Shown: positions 7,954-11,521 of the stretch, piece after piece | How the letters are laid out: the number at the start of each line of letters is the position of its first letter | Position numbering within the stretch: the first letter of the stretch is position 1 | Source: Euperipatoides rowelli | Taxonomy: Eukaryota; Onychophora; Udeonychophora; Euonychophora; Peripatopsidae | Strand: one strand, 5' to 3' | NCBI GenBank assembly: GCA_003024985.2 | Contig: PXIH01S0053983.1 | Length of the DNA: 11,521 bases | Translations under genes and position numbers: made by a program | The notes under the pieces: generated by a model | What the model saw: the letters and a program-made list of their open reading frames with translations, nothing else | What the model was told of the DNA's origin: nothing | Databases searched by the model: none

Positions 7954-8897
7954 CTAAAGAAAAAGAGATATTGTGCCTCCTCCCCTTCCCATCATGCTAG
8001 GTCCCAGCAGCATGACTGATTCCACAGTCATAATTGTCGGATGTAAAAAAGATACATATGCATACTTGAAAGATTCCTTTTAATATAAAATGCCTTATTG
8101 TGGACATAGGCAGGATGGAGGCGGGGGCTGTCAATTGAAGTGTTCGCTTCCTGGGAACCTGAATTCTTTTTTTATAATAAATTATTGTAAGAAGAGTATT
8201 TGTCAATTGTGTAATTGAGAATTTTGAGGAAAATTGCAGATGACTTTGTATTTGAAGAGTAATAAAAATTGTATTTTTTAAAAAAAAATTGGTTTGTTAA
8301 ATAATTTTGTTTTCATCCCTCCTCAATTTTCACATTGACCTTTGATTTTTCCAATAGGAACAACTTTTTTGGGGGGTATTTAAAAATTAGCCTAACAAAA
8401 ATGTTAATAAAATTGCTGTATAAAGTAAATAAGCAATACTGTAAATAAAATACCATATTTGATTAAATGTATTATAAAAAGACACTCCCATCTTAAAAAA
8501 AAAAAATAATTGTATTCCAAGATTCCTCTGCCCTGCACAATAATTGTCTGATGCCTCTGCTTGTTATTTATCTTAAAAACCTTTACACATTTTTTTTTTT
8601 TTCAATTATTTATTACCAATTCTGATTAAAAATGAGTTTTGGATTTACAGTATCATTTTGGACAAATGATCTCTCAAATATGCAATAGTAGTATTAGATT
8701 TAATGTATATTAAAAAAAAAATCTGGCATTTATTTAATCTGAATGCAGTGCTGAAATTCTAAAAGACATTTTTCTAAATAACCAACTTTTCTTTGAAATA
8801 ATTCTGATTTATTTTGTCTCTATTTATAATAGAACAAATTGTCACAAACTTGAAAAATTATTAGATGTAAAAAAAAATAAGTAAAAATATTTTTTTA
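7954..8897 (-). other. Intron (or upstream region) of the minus-strand gene, left part
   Basis: Mostly A/T-rich. It has a 7-bp hairpin ATGACTG/CAGTCAT (8012-8031) and a GC-richer patch at about 8100-8160. On the minus strand, 8158-8066 is a 93-base phase-0/phase-0 exon-like piece, discussed under findings. The rest, to 8897, holds homopolymer runs and nothing that I can name. Confidence 0.5.
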
Positions 8898-9526
8898 TTA
8901 AAGGTCAAATGTAATGGACTTTTTTTTTTTTAATTTTTTATTATTGATTTTCAAAGATAATTCTAAAAAAAATTCCAATGGGAAAAAATAAATTTAAAAT
9001 GCATAAAAAAAGTTATTTAAAGATAAAATTAAGACTATTGCTATCCTGTCCAAATTGAAACTCACATTTTTTTTTTGATCTGAGATTAAGTTGATGACGT
9101 AACAGTCTCTACAGCTGTTTTCTTTGTAATGGTTTAACATGTAGAGGTATATTCAACTTGTATTAAAGGTAATTTTGATATTTAAAAAAAAAACAAATTG
9201 GATAATAATAGCACAAAGGATGAAATTTTATTAGATTTTTTACAAGTAATTAAACAGTCCATATAATTTCTAGCTTTAATCCGACAAAAACAGCAAATAT
9301 TCTGTAAAGTATAGCAAGCTGTATTCATTTCTAGTCTATGACATCACAAAATATCTCCCCTGGTGTATATAGAGGATAATGGTGTTTTAGGGAGGGGGGA
9401 GCTAAAGTCTATTTTAAAAATTGAATTGTAAATAACTTTTTTTTTTTTTTCCTAGTGGATATTTTTTTTTTAGTAAAAATCTTTGAAAATCAATAATAAA
9501 AAAAATCTGTTACATTTGGTCTTTAA
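8898..9526. repeat. Long imperfect inverted repeat, about 630 bp
   Basis: The arms are about 130 bp each, 8898-9035 against 9400-9526. They have one perfect 25-base block (8934-8958 against 9479-9503, core ATTATTGATTTTCAAAGAT) and an outer match TTAAAGGTCAAATG / CATTTGGTCTTTAA. Weaker pairing goes on inward, where GATGACGTAA..ACAGCT (about 9093-9114) faces AGCT..TATGACATC (about 9318-9345). There is no open frame. The outer edges lack a clear target duplication. It is best read as an old foldback or MITE insertion, lying between the two minus-strand exons. Confidence 0.72.
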
Positions 9527-9559
9527 GATACAGTAACTTAAAAGTATAAACTTCTTTTT

Positions 9560-9960
9560 GCCACCCAAATTGTTCAAAATAAGAGCTGGCAACAGAATGC
9601 AAAATAAAAATGATGGTAAATTCAGATTGAATGTAAAATTAGAGGTGGCAACACATTGTATCGGATTGAGTGCAAATAAAAAGTGGCAACACAATTGTAT
9701 GAGTGCAAAATAAAAGGTGGCAACCCAAATTGTTGAGTGCAAATAAGAGGTGCAACACAAATTGTATCAGATTGAATGAAAATAAAATGAGTGCAAATGA
9801 TGTGGCAACAAATTGTATGATTGCAAAATAGGTGGCAACACAAATTGCATCAGAGTGAATGTGCAAAATAAGAGCATAAATTGTATGATTGTGCAAAATA
9901 AAGAGGACGGGTGGCACACAAATTGTATCAGATTTAGCATGCAAAATAAAAAAGGTAGGA
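9560..9960. repeat. Decayed tandem repeat array (unit about 30-41 bp)
   Basis: About ten irregular units share the pattern GTGGCAACACAAATTGTATC followed by AGATTGAGTGCAAAATAAAA. Copies begin near 9645, 9683, 9717, 9750, 9800 and 9831, among others. Some lose the ATCAGATTG segment, giving shorter units, and others are compound. Frequent indels mean the array is old or evolves by slippage. Its minus strand yields Cys/His/Phe-rich open frames that are only translated repeat, not a protein. It starts about 35 bp beyond the right arm of the inverted repeat at 8898-9526, so the two may belong to one larger element. Confidence 0.85.
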
Positions 9961-10026
9961 AATTGTGTTTCTTGCTTAAATATTGACATGGTGCATTTAT
10001 TTTGCATAATCTAATAAAATTGTGTG

Positions 10027-10053
10027 ACCATAGATATAGAATATATCTATGGT
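10027..10053. repeat. Perfect 12-bp hairpin within a GTGTGACC direct repeat
   Basis: ACCATAGATATA-gaa-TATATCTATGGT pairs perfectly over 12 bp with a 3-base loop. It is flanked by overlapping GTGTGACC words (10022-10029 and about 10052-10059). Confidence 0.8.
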
Positions 10054-10147
10054 GTGACCAAAATAATTTTTTTAAATAAATTTCCGCTGTTAGTTAGGCC
10101 GAAGCACCGAGCGATCAAACTTTGACTGCTCCACTAGGCTTTTTTTT

Positions 10148-10163
10148 TAGGCCCAGAGGCCTA
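10148..10163. repeat. Small hairpin TAGGCC/GGCCTA
   Basis: TAGGCC-caga-GGCCTA is a perfect 6-bp stem after a T run, inside a GC-richer patch (about 10083-10170). I recognise no gene in that patch. Confidence 0.6.
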
Positions 10164-10308
10164 GGAGATTTATTTTATACTTTTAAGGGGACATGCTACT
10201 AATGAACCAACTTTTTTTAAAAATGAATAATAATATGATTATATTTATATATTTTGAATGTAATAGTGAATAAATAATCATACATATTAAAATTTTACTT
10301 ATGGTCAC

Positions 10309-10337
10309 CAAGATGGCCACGACTGGTGGCCATCTTG
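10309..10337. repeat. Perfect 12-bp GC-rich hairpin with AAGATGGCC words
   Basis: CAAGATGGCCAC-gactg-GTGGCCATCTTG is perfectly paired over 12 bp. Each arm holds AAGATGGC, a word close to the YY1 binding consensus in animals. The rest of the neighbourhood is A/T-rich, so this stands out. Confidence 0.8.
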
Positions 10338-10444
10338 CTATTTTTAATAGGAAATTTGTAAATAGCTTATCTCTGAAACTAAATAAGTTAAATTCATGTT
10401 GTAAATGAATTTCTTTTCTACAAAGGTCAATTGATGCCGCTATA

Positions 10445-10475
10445 TTTCAATTTTTTTTGTAAAAAAAAATTGAAA
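10445..10475. repeat. A/T hairpin, 14-bp perfect stem
   Basis: TTTCAATTTTTTTT-gta-AAAAAAAATTGAAA pairs perfectly. A smaller ATCGTA-cttttt-TACGAT hairpin lies shortly downstream (about 10517-10534). Confidence 0.7.
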
Positions 10476-10479
10476 ACGC

Positions 10480-11090
10480 AAAATTACAAGCACTATTTTG
10501 ACGCATCGATTTAATTATCGTACTTTTTTACGATATGGTCCCTATTGCAAAATTTGTAAAAAGATTTCCAAAAATTGAAACATAGTGGCATATATTATGC
10601 CTTGAAGAATATTGTGTCCAAAATTCTAGAGAAAATATTGATAAGTTCTGTACTTATGAATTTTTTAAGTTACCAAGGTATTAAAAATGAACAATTTGAG
10701 AAAATTCAAGTTAAAGTTTAGGAATGTTTAGTAAATAATTAAAGTCAATTAAAGTTATGAATTCCATATTATTCAAAATTATACACTTAACCTCTGACCC
10801 CAGTTAAGTATAAATGTTAGTAAGTTGAAAGATTTTTTTTTTTAAATTGGAGCAATTTTTATATAGGCCTACCATTCTTTGTGAAAAAACTATAACTAAA
10901 TATTTTGTAATTGCTTTTTTTCTCAAAACTTTATTTGTACATTAATGGAGATCTATGCCTGGCACAATGATCTGTTTTGCTCATAATTGTATTAAAAAAA
11001 AAGTTATGCCTAATTAATTAATCTATGCAATAGTTATTTTGTGAACATAATTTTTCTATTAAAAACAAGATGTAAAAAGTGATTCAAAAC
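10480..11090. other. A/T-rich sequence, nothing recognised
   Basis: I see only the ATCGTA/TACGAT hairpin and homopolymer runs. There is no supported exon on either strand. Confidence 0.5.
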
Positions 11091-11092
11091 GT

Positions 11093-11221
11093 TTTATTTA
11101 CATGGCTATTTAATTTAAATAAAATACAACAATGGCAATTTGATGTGGTTGCATTGTTAACTGTTGTCTTACACTGTCTTGAGGCAACAACATTCCTTGA
11201 TTGAACTTTGATCCTTTTATT
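11093..11221 (-). terminator. Candidate poly(A) signals after the 11238 stop
   Basis: On the minus strand AATAAA occurs at 11216-11221, only 16 bases past the stop, and again at 11093-11098. The nearer one would give a very short UTR and the farther one about 160 bases. Either would let the exon at 11238-11320 act as a last exon. Confidence 0.45.
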
Positions 11222-11237
11222 ATATTTACAACAATGT

Positions 11238-11320
11238 TCATACAGCTGTTGTTGCTCGGTTTTTCTTGTCATCTAAAAAATCTTCTGCATAAGGAGAAGA
11301 TCTGGGATCTATTGGACCAC
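11238..11320 (-). CDS. Coding exon of an unrecognised minus-strand gene, possibly terminal
   Basis: A strong minus-strand acceptor (TTTTATTTCTTCCAG, AG at 11322-11321) opens an exon. Its first two bases complete a codon, and 26 further codons (GPIDPRSSPYAEDFLDDKKN, then RATTAV) run to TGA at 11238-11240. The peptide is hydrophilic and acidic with a proline-rich start, and looks coding; the other two frames stop early. AATAAA signals follow, so it can be a last exon. Alternatively a weak donor, GCT|GTATGA with GT at 11243-11242, would skip the stop and join in frame (phase 0) to the exon at 7953. In that case the two exons are one C-terminus with an intron of about 3.3 kb. I do not recognise the family. 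Upstream exons lie beyond the window. Confidence 0.65.
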
Positions 11321-11459
11321 CTGGAAGAAATAAAATTATAAGGTATGAATGTACAATATGAACTGAACTATATACATGTAATAAAAACATGTACTGACAC
11401 TTTTATAGATCATAATACAATAGCTATAGCTTGTGATAAGGCTTTGGCCTAGAATTATG
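11321..11459 (-). other. Intron upstream of the 11238 exon
   Basis: A/T-rich intron with the polypyrimidine tract for the acceptor at 11321. No further exon is visible before the window edge. Confidence 0.5.
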
Positions 11460-11460
11460 C

Positions 11461-11521
11461 AGTGTGGCTGAGGGTTCCCTCGCTTATAATAATAACCAGG
11501 CAGTTGTGAGAATCATGCATC
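11461..11521 (+). mobile_element. Possible tRNA-like SINE head, cut by the window edge
   Basis: TGGCTGAGGG (11465-11474) resembles a pol III A box. It is followed by an anticodon-arm-like stretch (CCTCGCTTATAATAATAACC, then AGG) and a degenerate B-box-like GTTGTGAGAATC near the edge. It differs from the minus-strand head at 4460-4556, so it would be a second family. The match is loose and the element is incomplete. Confidence 0.3.

Noticed and set aside
9470-10007. Overlapping minus-strand open frames rich in Cys, His, Phe and Ile
   Set aside because: They are translations of the decayed tandem array in several frames. The periodic peptide pattern follows the DNA repeat, and there is no splice or start context.
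11084-11272. 62-codon minus-strand open frame at the right end
   Set aside because: It overlaps the better exon 11238-11320 in another frame and otherwise lies in its 3' UTR. The spliced frame has a strong acceptor and more coding-like sequence.
1-11521. CRISPR array, prokaryotic operon, rRNA or functional tRNA gene
   Set aside because: There are no regular spacers, no ribosome binding sites with long frames, and no rRNA blocks. The tRNA-like segments lack a paired acceptor stem.

Overview
The window is strongly A+T-rich eukaryotic nuclear DNA, almost certainly from an animal. It has short exons, long introns, canonical GT..AG splice sites, AATAAA signals and many degenerate repeats. Two N characters (3149, 7690) point to a draft assembly. 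I cannot assign a phylum. Nothing suggests a bacterial, phage or organellar origin, and most long open frames here are repeats or intron noise.

Two gene ends face each other. On the + strand, 934-1031 and 5998-6120 are the last two coding exons of a FAM177-family gene, separated by an intron of about 5 kb. The 3' end has AATAAA at 6205. Earlier exons lie upstream of the window. On the - strand, a short coding exon at 7849-7953 has its own stop and poly(A) signal. Another at 11238-11320 also ends in a stop, but could splice in frame to the first through a weak donor. These are either one gene with alternative last exons or the ends of two genes. I do not recognise the product; its C-terminus is acidic and looks coiled-coil.

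The introns and the intergenic region hold mobile-element debris. The clearest is a complete non-autonomous hAT-type element at 4960-5597, with a 12-bp terminal inverted repeat, an exact 8-bp target duplication, and arrays of a GAACTTG word inside both ends. Other elements are a tRNA-derived SINE-like head (minus strand, 4460-4556), two long imperfect inverted repeats (6213-6486 and 8898-9526), a decayed tandem array (9560-9960), a duplicated GC-rich segment (3199/3373), a possible tRNA-like head at the right edge, and a cluster of near-perfect hairpins at 10027-10475. A C23 run at 7050 and a T14-G12 run at 7664 lie in the intergenic region.

The genes show no sign of working together. The 3' end of the FAM177 gene runs directly into a foldback element, and the transposons sit within introns. 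I saw no new enzymatic or defence system. The most checkable items are the hAT element, the alternative last exons of the minus-strand gene, and the candidate cassette exons.
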